Positions 1-6,499 of a stretch of 9,112 nucleotides of DNA are shown piece by piece. The translations under genes and the position numbers were made by a program. Source of the stretch: Deltaproteobacteria bacterium (GTDB lineage Bacteria; Myxococcota_A; UBA9160; SZUA-336); assembly GCA_030665705.1 (NCBI GenBank), contig DAOUZG010000053.1:1-9112 (forward strand). The letters run 5' to 3'. Positions within the stretch are counted from its first letter, which is position 1, and the number at the start of each line of letters is the position of its first letter. The notes beneath the pieces were generated by a model. It was not told the DNA's origin and made no database searches. It was given only the letters and a program-made list of their open reading frames with translations.

Positions 1-916
1 GGCTCTCCTCGGCGAAGCGCATCGCCTCCTGGACCGTCTGGTCCACCTCGCGGTGGATCTCGTCGAGACGTGCCTGGTCCACGATCGCCGTCTGGAGCAG
101 GTGCTTCGCGAGCCGCGGGATCGGGTCGCGCTTGCGCCAGAGCTCCTCCTCGGCGCGGCTTCGGTAGCGTCCGGGATCGGTCATCGAGTGACCCTGGTAG
201 CGATAGCAGCGCGCCTCGATGAGGGCGGGGCCGCCCCCCTCCCGGACCCGGCGAACCACGTCGTCACACTGTGCCCGCACGGCCAGCACGTCCATGCCGT
301 TCACCTGGTAGCCGGGGATCCCGTAGCCCTGGGCCCGACGGTAGATGTCGGTGTAGGAGGAGGAGATCCGCACGTCCGTCCCGATTCCGTAGAAGTTGTT
401 CTCGCAGACGAAGACGATCGGAAGGCTCCAGAGCTTTGCCAGGTTCACGGCCTCGTGCCAGACACCCTGGTTCGTCGCCCCGTCCCCGAAGAAGCACATG
501 ACGACGCGGTCCTCGCCACGGAGCTGAATCGCGAGGGCCGCTCCGGCTCCGATCGGCACGTTCCCCCCGACGATTCCGTAGCCGCCGAGGAAGTAGCGGT
601 CGGCGTCGAAGAAGTGCATCGATCCGCCCTTCCCCTTACACACCCCGGTGGCTCGCCCGTAGAGCTCCGCCATGAGCAGCTTGGGCGGCGTGCCGCGGCA
701 AAGCGCGTGGCCGTGATCCCGATAGGTGTCGATCACGTAGTCGTCGTGGTTGAGCGCGGAGACGGCGCCCGCGGCCACCGCTTCCTGTCCGATGTAGAGG
801 TGCGTGAACCCGCCGATGAACCCCTCCGCGTAGGCCTCGGCCACACCCTCTTCGAAGCGGCGGATCAGCGCCATCGTCCGATAGATCTGGACCTTGCCGG
901 CAGAGGGCAGCTCCAT
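1..916 (-). CDS. pdhA: Pyruvate dehydrogenase E1 component, alpha subunit (3' end cut by window edge)
   Basis: Thiamine-diphosphate subunit that decarboxylates a 2-oxo acid, most likely pyruvate, and passes the acyl group to the E2 lipoyl arm; it needs an E1 beta partner. The frame gives 305 residues before the left edge; the family is usually about 320-370, so only the C-terminal tail is missing. The ThDP-binding motif is exact: GDG at residues 144-146, 26 residues, then NN at 173-174. KGKGGSMH (94-101), GIVGGNVPIGAG (114-125) and YRYQGHSMTDPG (238-249) match PDH E1 alpha proteins closely. The ATG at 916 follows a purine-rich GGGGAGGAA a few bases upstream and lies 45 bases after the E2 stop, suggesting co-transcription with E2 and lpd. 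Acetoin or branched-chain 2-oxo acid dehydrogenase E1 alpha are relatives and cannot be excluded without E1 beta. Family assignment is firm; substrate is inferred. Confidence 0.92.
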   Translation of the reverse strand, partial: MELPSAGKVQIYRTMALIRRFEEGVAEAYAEGFIGGFTHLYIGQEAVAAGAVSALNHDDYVIDTYRDHGHALCRGTPPKLLMAELYGRATGVCKGKGGSMHFFDADRYFLGGYGIVGGNVPIGAGAALAIQLRGEDRVVMCFFGDGATNQGVWHEAVNLAKLWSLPIVFVCENNFYGIGTDVRISSSYTDIYRRAQGYGIPGYQVNGMDVLAVRAQCDDVVRRVREGGGPALIEARCYRYQGHSMTDPGRYRSRAEEELWRKRDPIPRLAKHLLQTAIVDQARLDEIHREVDQTVQEAMRFAEES

Positions 917-942
917 CGCCTTCCTCCCCTTTTCAGTGAATA

Positions 943-961
943 CGGCCCGACTGTCGGGTCG
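943..961 (-). other. Short hairpin in the E2-E1alpha intergenic gap
   Basis: Bases 946-950 (CCCGA) and 954-958 (TCGGG) pair around a 3-base loop, and the stem extends to about 8 pairs (943-961) with one G-T wobble. It begins right after the E2 stop codon in the direction of transcription and lies upstream of the E1 alpha ribosome binding site. No T-run follows, so it does not look like an intrinsic terminator. It may protect or process the mRNA between the two genes, or be chance in GC-rich DNA. Confidence 0.3.
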
Positions 962-2350
962 TTACACCTCGAAGTCGCCCGCCTCCAGGTACCGCGCGAC
1001 GCGGTACAGGAACCCGTTCCCCGTTACACCGTCGATCACCCGGTGGTCATACGAGACAGTGAGGTACATCATCGGACGGATCGCGATCTGCGCCTCACCT
1101 TCCGTCTCGACCACCACGGGTCGCTTCTGCACCTGTCCCACCCGAAGGATACCGACCTGCGGCTGGTTAATCACCGCAAAGCCGAAAAGGTTCCCCTCGC
1201 GGCCGGGGTTGGTGACCGCAAACGTCCCCCCTTGCAGCTCGTCCGCCGAGAGCTGTCGAAGCCGAGCGCGCCCGGCCAGGTCTTCGACCGTACGGGCGAG
1301 CCCGATAAGCGAGAGGCGATCCGCGTCTCGAACCACCGGCACGACGAGGCCGCGTTCTGTTTCAACCGCGACCCCGATGTGGATTCCGGTCCGTTCGACG
1401 ACGGTCTCGCCCACGACCGTCGAGTTCATGCGGGGATAATCCCGGATCGCCCGCACCACGGCCTGCACGATGAACGGCAGATACGTCAGCTTGAACCCCT
1501 GGGCCCGCTCGAACTCCGCCTTCACGCGGTCGCGCAGAGCCACGACCCGGTGGAGGTCGACCTCGGCCACGATTCCGACGTGGGGCGAGACGATCTTGCT
1601 GACGACCATGTGCTCCGCCGTCCGACGCCGGATCGTGTTGAAGGGGATCACCCGATCCCCCTCTCGGGCCGTGTAGGTGGGGACGCGCATGCGCGCGAGG
1701 AACTCGAGCAGCGAGCCGGGCGGCGCCGCAGTCGGCTGCGCAGCCGCAGGGCGGGCCGCCGCAGGAGTGGGCGAAGCGGCCGGAGCCTCCTCGGCGGAGC
1801 GCGACTGCTCGAGGTAGGCGAGCAGATCCTCCCGGGTGACGCGGCCGTCAGCGCTTTCGGTGGGGACCTCCTCGAGATCGACACCGTGCTCGGCCGCCAT
1901 GCGCTGGACGAGCGGGGAGTAGCGTCGGCGGCCCTCCTCGGGAGCAGACTCCGCCGCCCCGGGAGCTGCGGGCTCAGACGGACGAGCCGCGACTGGAGCC
2001 CCCGGCTCGGTCATCCCTTCGGGGGCCGCACCTCGGACCGTGTCCTGGGCCGTCTCCTGGGCCTTCTCCTCGGCCGGCGCCTCGGCTGAGGGCGGCGCGG
2101 CCACAGGCTGGGCTTCCGGATCGATCACCGCGATCTCGGTGCCCACATCGACGGTCTGCCCTTCGGGGATCAGGATGCTGACCACCACACCGGTCTCCGG
2201 GGCCGGAATCTCGGCGTCGACCTTGTCCGTGCTGATCTCGCAGAGGATCTGGTCCTTCTCGACGCGCTCGCCCTCCCGGACGACCCATCGCTCGATGGTG
2301 CCCTCGACGACGCTCTCCCCCATCTGGGGCATCGTCACGGTGACCGGCAT
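962..2350 (-). CDS. pdhC: Dihydrolipoyllysine-residue acyltransferase, E2 of a 2-oxo acid dehydrogenase complex
   Basis: E2 core enzyme of 462 residues that takes the acyl group from E1 on a swinging lipoyl arm and transfers it to CoA, probably forming acetyl-CoA. Domains in order: one lipoyl domain (about 1-78) with lipoylated lysine K43 in STDKVDAE; a Pro/Ala/Glu-rich linker (about 80-139); the peripheral E1/E3-binding domain (about 141-182); a second Ala/Pro linker (about 183-212); the catalytic domain (about 230-462) with the DHRVIDG motif at 435-441, His436 and Asp440 being the catalytic pair. The ATG at 2350 has AGGAG eight bases upstream. It lies 24 bases after the lpd stop and 45 before E1 alpha, placing it in the same operon. 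The catalytic domain also recalls SucB/BCKDH-type E2 proteins, so pyruvate specificity rests on the PDH-like E1 alpha. The E2 family call is near certain. Confidence 0.93.
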   Translation of the reverse strand: MPVTVTMPQMGESVVEGTIERWVVREGERVEKDQILCEISTDKVDAEIPAPETGVVVSILIPEGQTVDVGTEIAVIDPEAQPVAAPPSAEAPAEEKAQETAQDTVRGAAPEGMTEPGAPVAARPSEPAAPGAAESAPEEGRRRYSPLVQRMAAEHGVDLEEVPTESADGRVTREDLLAYLEQSRSAEEAPAASPTPAAARPAAAQPTAAPPGSLLEFLARMRVPTYTAREGDRVIPFNTIRRRTAEHMVVSKIVSPHVGIVAEVDLHRVVALRDRVKAEFERAQGFKLTYLPFIVQAVVRAIRDYPRMNSTVVGETVVERTGIHIGVAVETERGLVVPVVRDADRLSLIGLARTVEDLAGRARLRQLSADELQGGTFAVTNPGREGNLFGFAVINQPQVGILRVGQVQKRPVVVETEGEAQIAIRPMMYLTVSYDHRVIDGVTGNGFLYRVARYLEAGDFEV

Positions 2351-2374
2351 CGAAGACTCTCCTCCCCCGCGACT

Positions 2375-3760
2375 TCAGAAGTTGATCGATCGCCCTTCGG
2401 CCGCGAGGGCCGCTTCCTTGATCGCCTCGGAGAGCGTGGGATGGGCATGACAGGCCTCTCCAACCTCGCGCACGGTCGCCTCGAGGTTCATCGCGACCGT
2501 GACCTCCGCCACGAGCTCCGTCACGCCCGTGCCGATCGCCTGGCACCCCAGGATCTCCCCGTAGCGACTGTCCACGACGAGCTTTACGAATCCATCGGTG
2601 TGGCCGGTGGCAACGGCTTTGCCGATCGCGCCGAACGGGAACTTGCCCACGTGGACGTCGTGGCCCGCCGCCCTGGCTTCCTCCTCCGAGAGCCCGACGC
2701 TCGCGACCTGAGGCTGGCAGTAGATGCACGCGGGCACCCGCTGAAGGTTGAGGGGCTGCTTACGCTCCCCGGCCATGAACTCGACGGCCGCGCTTCCCTC
2801 CTCCGACGCCTTGTGCGCGAGGAGCGGCGGCCCGCTCACGTCGCCGATGGCCCAGACCCCATCGGCCGTGGTCCGGTAGTCGGTGCCCACACGGACGAAC
2901 CCCCGGTCGGTTTCGACCCCGACCTTCTCGAGCCCGAGCTCTTCGACGATCGCCTTGCGACCGACCGCGAACAGCACCTGATCGACCCGAAGCTCGTCCT
3001 CGCCCTTCGGCCCCTCGACGGTGACCACGACGCGGTCATCGTGGACCTCGAGCGACTTGAAGAAGGTACGGGTTCGCACGTCGACCTTCCGACGGGTAAG
3101 CGACCGCTCGAGCGTTCGCGCCACCTCGGCATCCATGCCGGGCAGCAGCTGCTCCAGGAGCTCGATGAGGATCACCCGCGATCCGTACGCCTGGTACGCG
3201 TAGGCAAACTCGACGCCGACGGCGCCGCCTCCGATCACGACGATCGAGCCGGGAAGCTCGCGCGACTCGAGCGCCTCGCGGCTCGTCAGCACGCGCTTGC
3301 CGTCGACCGTGACCCCGGGCAGGACCCACTCTCTCGAGCCGGTCGCGAGCAGGATGTGGCGGGCCTCGAGCGCCGTCTCGCCCTCTTCGCCCTTCACGAC
3401 CACCTGGCCCGAGCCTGCGAGCGAGCCCCAGCCCGCGTAGACGTCGATCTTGTTCTTCTTCATCAGGGTGCCGACGCCCCGGTGGAGTCGATCCGCGGCG
3501 GCCCGACTCGCGTCGATGACGGCCCCGAAATCGGGGGTCAGACCTTGAACCCGGAGCCCCGGCACGCCCTGTCGAACCGCCTCGTAGAGCTCCGCCGCCG
3601 AGAGGATGGCCTTGGACGGGATGCAGCCCCAGTTGAGACAGACGCCGCCGAGGCGGTCCGCCTCCACAATCGCGACCCGCATCTCGAGCTGCGCGGCGCG
3701 GATGGCCGCCACGTAGCCGCCGGGGCCCGATCCAATTACCGCAAGGTCGTAGGTGTTCAT
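2375..3760 (-). CDS. lpdA: Dihydrolipoyl dehydrogenase (E3)
   Basis: FAD-dependent E3 of 461 residues that reoxidises dihydrolipoamide on E2 and reduces NAD+. The N-terminal FAD fold shows GSGPGG (10-15). The redox disulfide is Cys41/Cys46 in CLNWGCIPSK. The NAD-binding fold has GGGAVG (177-182), and the second FAD motif is AIGDV (304-308). The C-terminal interface domain carries the catalytic pair His440 and Glu445 in HPTLSE. Length is normal for the family. The ATG at 3760 is preferred because it puts the FAD fold at residue 4 and has AGGGAG about ten bases upstream; a TTG ten codons earlier (3790) would only add a charged tail. The ribosome-binding GGGAG sits in a small palindrome (3764-3774). 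It lies in the same direction between nuoB and the E2 gene, so the complex is encoded E3-E2-E1alpha, with E1 beta not in the window. Confidence 0.96.
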   Translation of the reverse strand: MNTYDLAVIGSGPGGYVAAIRAAQLEMRVAIVEADRLGGVCLNWGCIPSKAILSAAELYEAVRQGVPGLRVQGLTPDFGAVIDASRAAADRLHRGVGTLMKKNKIDVYAGWGSLAGSGQVVVKGEEGETALEARHILLATGSREWVLPGVTVDGKRVLTSREALESRELPGSIVVIGGGAVGVEFAYAYQAYGSRVILIELLEQLLPGMDAEVARTLERSLTRRKVDVRTRTFFKSLEVHDDRVVVTVEGPKGEDELRVDQVLFAVGRKAIVEELGLEKVGVETDRGFVRVGTDYRTTADGVWAIGDVSGPPLLAHKASEEGSAAVEFMAGERKQPLNLQRVPACIYCQPQVASVGLSEEEARAAGHDVHVGKFPFGAIGKAVATGHTDGFVKLVVDSRYGEILGCQAIGTGVTELVAEVTVAMNLEATVREVGEACHAHPTLSEAIKEAALAAEGRSINF

Positions 3761-3846
3761 ACCGGGAGACTCCCTGTCAGCGTGCTCCAAGGCTCATCGC
3801 GCTGCAACAGAGGCCGCTCGAGCCACGGTCCACAGAAAGAGAACGG

Positions 3847-4392
3847 TCAGGGGACCGCCTTCTCGATGATGGGAAGCTCGAGGTCGGCGGTCTCCCGATG
3901 GCGCGGACGGTTCCAGCCGGGGGAGGCCTGTACCAGCCTCTGGAGCTTGATCAGCCCGTCGAAGACGGCCTCCGGACGCGGCGGGCAGCCGGGGACGTAG
4001 ATATCCACGGGGATGATCGTATCGATCCCCTGAACGGTCGAGTAGTTGTTGTACGGCCCACCCGAGCAGGTACAGGCCCCGAAGGCCATCACCCATTTCG
4101 GCTCCGCCATCTGGTCGTAGACCTTCTTGAGGATCGGGCCCTGGCGATGGCTGATCGTCCCGACCACCATCAGAAGGTCGGCCTGGCGGGGCGAGAACCG
4201 GGGCAGCGCCGCCCCGAAGCGGTCGCTGTCGTAGCGCGGTCCCGCGTACGACATGAACTCCATCCCGCAGCAGGCCGTCACGAAGGGGTAGAGGAAGAAC
4301 GAGTACTTCCTTCCCCAGTTGATGACGGCATCCACACGCGTGGGCACGAAGCTGTCGTCGCCCTGCCTGAGGATCTCGCGCTTCTCGCCCAT
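3847..4392 (-). CDS. nuoB: NADH-quinone oxidoreductase subunit B (isolated nuoB)
   Basis: Peripheral-arm subunit of respiratory Complex I that holds [4Fe-4S] cluster N2, the last carrier before quinone. The 181-residue product has all four expected cysteine ligands: Cys41-Cys42 in TACCGMEF, Cys107 in GACTCSGG and Cys136 in PGCPPRPE. An additional Cys109 is unusual beside the canonical GSC.NSGG. Length fits short NuoB proteins. The ATG at 4392 is chosen because the protein then starts just before the conserved NWGRKYSFF region; a GTG at 4482 would overlap the divergent gene. No Shine-Dalgarno is visible, but TATACT (4407 to 4402, minus strand) lies nine bases upstream, so the message may have almost no leader. 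No nuoA, nuoC or nuoD flank it; instead it precedes lpd by 86 bases. A Complex I-related hydrogenase small subunit is less likely given the overall match. Confidence 0.93.
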   Translation of the reverse strand: MGEKREILRQGDDSFVPTRVDAVINWGRKYSFFLYPFVTACCGMEFMSYAGPRYDSDRFGAALPRFSPRQADLLMVVGTISHRQGPILKKVYDQMAEPKWVMAFGACTCSGGPYNNYSTVQGIDTIIPVDIYVPGCPPRPEAVFDGLIKLQRLVQASPGWNRPRHRETADLELPIIEKAVP

Positions 4393-4401
4393 GGATGGGC
4401 G

Positions 4402-4407
4402 AGTATA
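4402..4407 (-). promoter_or_regulatory. Candidate -10 element for nuoB
   Basis: On the minus strand these bases read TATACT, one mismatch from TATAAT. The nuoB ATG begins nine bases further on, so transcription would start about two or three bases before the start codon. No convincing -35 hexamer is seen, which may reflect non-E. coli sigma preferences or a chance match. Confidence 0.4.
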
Positions 4408-4417
4408 GCCGTTCGGG

Positions 4418-4423
4418 TATCCT
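4418..4423 (+). promoter_or_regulatory. Candidate -10 element for the phosphatidyltransferase gene
   Basis: TATCCT sits exactly seven bases upstream of the ATG at 4431. With standard spacing this places the transcription start at the A of the start codon, i.e. a leaderless mRNA, in keeping with the lack of a ribosome binding site. It lies 10 bases from the oppositely oriented TATACT of nuoB, so the two promoters would interfere. Confidence 0.35.
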
Positions 4424-4430
4424 AGCTCCC

Positions 4431-5117
4431 ATGCGGAGCTTCGGAGCGTGGCTGGTTCACCTCTATACGGCCTCGTCCGCACTATTCGGGGTTTGGGCGA
4501 TCGTGGCGATCTTCTCGCACGAGTTCCGCCTGGCCATCTACCTGATGATCCTCACGCTCGTGATCGACTCGACCGACGGGGCGCTCGCGAGAGCGACCCA
4601 GGTTTCGCGGCGGATCCCCTGGTTCGATGGACGCCGGCTCGACGACATCTGTGACTTTTTCACGTACGTGATTGTCCCCGCGTGCTTCCTGATCGAGGCA
4701 GAGCTTCTCCCCCACCCCGCGTGGATCGCTGCTCCCGTGCTCGCCTCCTGCTACGGCTTTAGCCACGCCGAGGCCAAGACCACCGACCACTACTTCCGGG
4801 GCTTTCCGTCCTATTGGAACGTGGTGGCCATGTACCTTTACCTGCTCGGGGTGCGACCGGAGGTGGGGCTGGCCGTGCTGCTCGGGTTCTCGTTCGCCGT
4901 CTTCGTCCCCCTCCGCTACATCTACCCGAGCCAGACGCGCTTTCTCCGGCCGGTGAGCTGCGCCGTCCTGGGCCTCTGGATCCTCGTCTTCTCGTGGGTC
5001 GGGGTCCGACCCGATCCGGACCCCCTCTGGGTCCGCTGGACGCTGCTCGGCCCCGCCTACTACCTGGCGCTTTCGGCCTGCCTGAACGTCTACCGGCCAG
5101 AGGAGACTGCAGGATGA
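4431..5117 (+). CDS. pcs: CDP-alcohol phosphatidyltransferase, phosphatidylcholine synthase-like
   Basis: Integral membrane enzyme of 228 residues predicted to swap CMP of CDP-diacylglycerol for an alcohol, probably choline, giving phosphatidylcholine at the inner membrane. The CDP-alcohol phosphotransferase signature is intact: D46-x2-D49-G50-x2-A53-R54, then G67-x3-D71-x3-D75. The spacer between AR and G is 12 residues rather than the usual 8, as I recall for bacterial Pcs. Further Pcs-like stretches are WLVHLYTASSA (7-17), the FTYVIVP after the motif, GFPSYWN and FVPLRYIYP. Several hydrophobic segments fit the 6-8 helix fold. The ATG at 4431 starts just before the conserved N-terminal helix; an ATG at 4395 would add 12 residues. 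Its stop overlaps the next start as ATGA, so the two are translationally coupled. Family firm, choline specificity inferred. Confidence 0.82.
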   Translation: MRSFGAWLVHLYTASSALFGVWAIVAIFSHEFRLAIYLMILTLVIDSTDGALARATQVSRRIPWFDGRRLDDICDFFTYVIVPACFLIEAELLPHPAWIAAPVLASCYGFSHAEAKTTDHYFRGFPSYWNVVAMYLYLLGVRPEVGLAVLLGFSFAVFVPLRYIYPSQTRFLRPVSCAVLGLWILVFSWVGVRPDPDPLWVRWTLLGPAYYLALSACLNVYRPEETAG

Positions 5118-6421
5118 GGACCTTTCAGCTTCCCGGGGATCAGGTGCCCGTCGTCGCCGAGGCCGAGCTCGTCGTGGCCGGGGGCGGCTCGGCTGGCTGT
5201 TCCGCCGCGGTGACCGCCGCGCGCGAGGGGCTTCGGACCTTCCTCATCGAGGACATGCCCTTCTTCGGAGGCATGAGCACGGGCGGCGCGGTCGGCACGT
5301 ACTGCGGCTTCTACGTGCGGGAGCGCGACGACTCCATGACCCCCTCGGTCGGCGGGCTCCCTCTGGAGATCGCGCAGACGCTCCTCGAGCGGCGGCAGGC
5401 CTACGGGCCGGTACCGGTCCAGGAGTCGGCGGCACTCCCCTACGTGCCCTGGGGGGTGAAGCGTCTCCTCGACGAGCTCGTGGCCTCGGAACCGAACCTC
5501 ACGACGCTACTCCACGCGCGACTGACCCACACGCGGTTTCGCGACGGTCGACTCGACGGGGTCGTCGTGGAGACCCGCCAGGGGCGGCTCGCGATCATGG
5601 CGGGAGCCTTCATCGATGCCACGGGCGATGCCGCGCTCACACGGGCCTGCGGGCTCTCCGTCGTGCGCCACGCCGACCTCCAGTTCCCGTCGATGATGTT
5701 TACGATGCAAAACGTCGACACGCAGCGGGCGCTCCAGAACTTCGGTCAGCTCCAGACCGCGATCGAAGAGAGCTTCGAGGAGGAGAAGCTCCCGCGGCGG
5801 GGCGGACACATCATCCCCACCGGGCGACCCGGGGAGATACAGGTCGCGCTTTCGCGCGTCTCCTTCGAGGGGAGACCCCTCGACGCGAGTAAGGCAGAGG
5901 AGCTCACAGCCGGCGAGATCGAGGGCCGCGCGCAGGCAGAGCGACTGGCCGATTTCCTCCGTCGCAAGATGCCGGGCTTCGAGGAGGCCTTCCTGGCCGA
6001 CACCGCGACGCGGCTCGGGATCCGGGAGACGGTGCACATCGAGGGGCTCTACAGCCTCACGGGGGAAGACGTGCTCGGTCTCGAGAAGCCCGTCGACGGG
6101 ATCGGGCGCTGCGCGTGGCCGATGGAGCTGCACGTGCCGGGCGGGGAGACGGTGTGGAAAGTCCTCCCCCGCGGTGAGTACTACACCGTCCCGTTCCGGT
6201 GCCTGGTGCCCCGTGGGGCGGAGAACCTCCTCGCCGTGGGTCGGTGCATCTCCGCGACCCGGGAAGGGTTCGCGAGCGCACGGGTCATCGGTCCCTGCAT
6301 GCTCGAGGGACAGGCCGCTGGGATCGCGGCCGTCCACGCGGTGCGGAAGGGAACCGCCTTTCCAGAGCTCGACGTGGGGGCGGTTCGGAGCCGCCTGTCG
6401 AAGCTCGCCGTTCCGCTCTGA
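5114..6421 (+). CDS. FAD-dependent oxidoreductase (FAD_oxidored family), substrate unknown
   Basis: Predicted soluble flavoprotein of 435 residues. The N-terminal Rossmann fold carries the dinucleotide motif G23-x-G25-x-x-G28 (VAGGGSAGCSAA), ending in LIED. GGMSTGGAVG follows, as does IDATGDAALT in the middle; near the C-terminus NLLAVGRCISATREGFASARVIG and GQAAGIAA match the closing FAD-binding part of the FAD_oxidored (PF12831-type) group. No signal peptide or membrane span is seen. The start is set by the ATG inside the ATGA overlap with the preceding phosphatidyltransferase and by AGGAG at 5101-5105, eight bases upstream; the same frame is open further upstream but only through the pcs gene. 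The coupling suggests a shared lipid or membrane role, but this family includes many uncharacterised oxidases and dehydrogenases, so no substrate is proposed. Confidence 0.85.
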   Translation: MRTFQLPGDQVPVVAEAELVVAGGGSAGCSAAVTAAREGLRTFLIEDMPFFGGMSTGGAVGTYCGFYVRERDDSMTPSVGGLPLEIAQTLLERRQAYGPVPVQESAALPYVPWGVKRLLDELVASEPNLTTLLHARLTHTRFRDGRLDGVVVETRQGRLAIMAGAFIDATGDAALTRACGLSVVRHADLQFPSMMFTMQNVDTQRALQNFGQLQTAIEESFEEEKLPRRGGHIIPTGRPGEIQVALSRVSFEGRPLDASKAEELTAGEIEGRAQAERLADFLRRKMPGFEEAFLADTATRLGIRETVHIEGLYSLTGEDVLGLEKPVDGIGRCAWPMELHVPGGETVWKVLPRGEYYTVPFRCLVPRGAENLLAVGRCISATREGFASARVIGPCMLEGQAAGIAAVHAVRKGTAFPELDVGAVRSRLSKLAVPL

Positions 6422-6442
6422 GCTCCGCACCCCGAGGGAGCA

Positions 6443-6467
6443 GGAACCGCCCCCGGGGCGGCATTCC
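6443..6467. terminator. GC-rich hairpin after the oxidoreductase gene (terminator-like, no T-tract)
   Basis: CCGCCC (6447-6452) and GGGCGG (6456-6461) pair around a CCG loop, and GGAA/TTCC (6443-6446 and 6464-6467) continue the stem past a 2-base bulge. It lies 21 bases beyond the oxidoreductase stop and upstream of the ispH start. No T-run follows, so it would be an atypical terminator or mRNA-stabilising end. Confidence 0.35.
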
Positions 6468-6486
6468 CCCTGATCCCCGGCCGGGC

Positions 6487-6492
6487 TACTTT
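6487..6492 (+). promoter_or_regulatory. Candidate -10 element for ispH
   Basis: TACTTT lies exactly seven bases before the ispH GTG at 6500, the spacing expected if transcription begins at the start codon. No good ribosome binding site is present (only GGGG directly before the codon). It shares four of six bases with TATAAT, so on its own it is weak; its value is the same arrangement at two other starts in this window. Confidence 0.3.
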
Positions 6493-6499
6493 TGGGGCC

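Noticed and set aside
53..2089. 678-residue plus-strand open frame
   Set aside because: It is antisense to E1 alpha and E2, which have clear family motifs. Its translation is Arg/Pro/His/Asp-rich with no recognisable domain, as expected of a high-GC shadow frame.
3764..3774. GGGAG/CTCCC palindrome over the lpd ribosome binding site
   Set aside because: With one base between the arms only a 4-pair stem with a 3-base loop can form, too weak to claim a regulatory switch.
3761..3790. TTG start extending lpd by ten residues
   Set aside because: The E3 fold starts right after the ATG at 3760, which has a ribosome binding site; the extension contains that site.
2441..4000. 519-residue plus-strand open frame opposite lpd and nuoB
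   Set aside because: It is antisense to two confidently identified genes and shows no motif of its own.
4393..4482. GTG start extending nuoB by thirty residues
   Set aside because: It would run through the divergent pcs start and add sequence unlike NuoB N-termini.
4814..5113. 100-codon upstream extension of the oxidoreductase frame
   Set aside because: This part lies entirely within pcs in another frame and reads as low-complexity Arg/Gly/Pro. The ATG at 5114 with AGGAG upstream begins directly before the FAD-binding fold.
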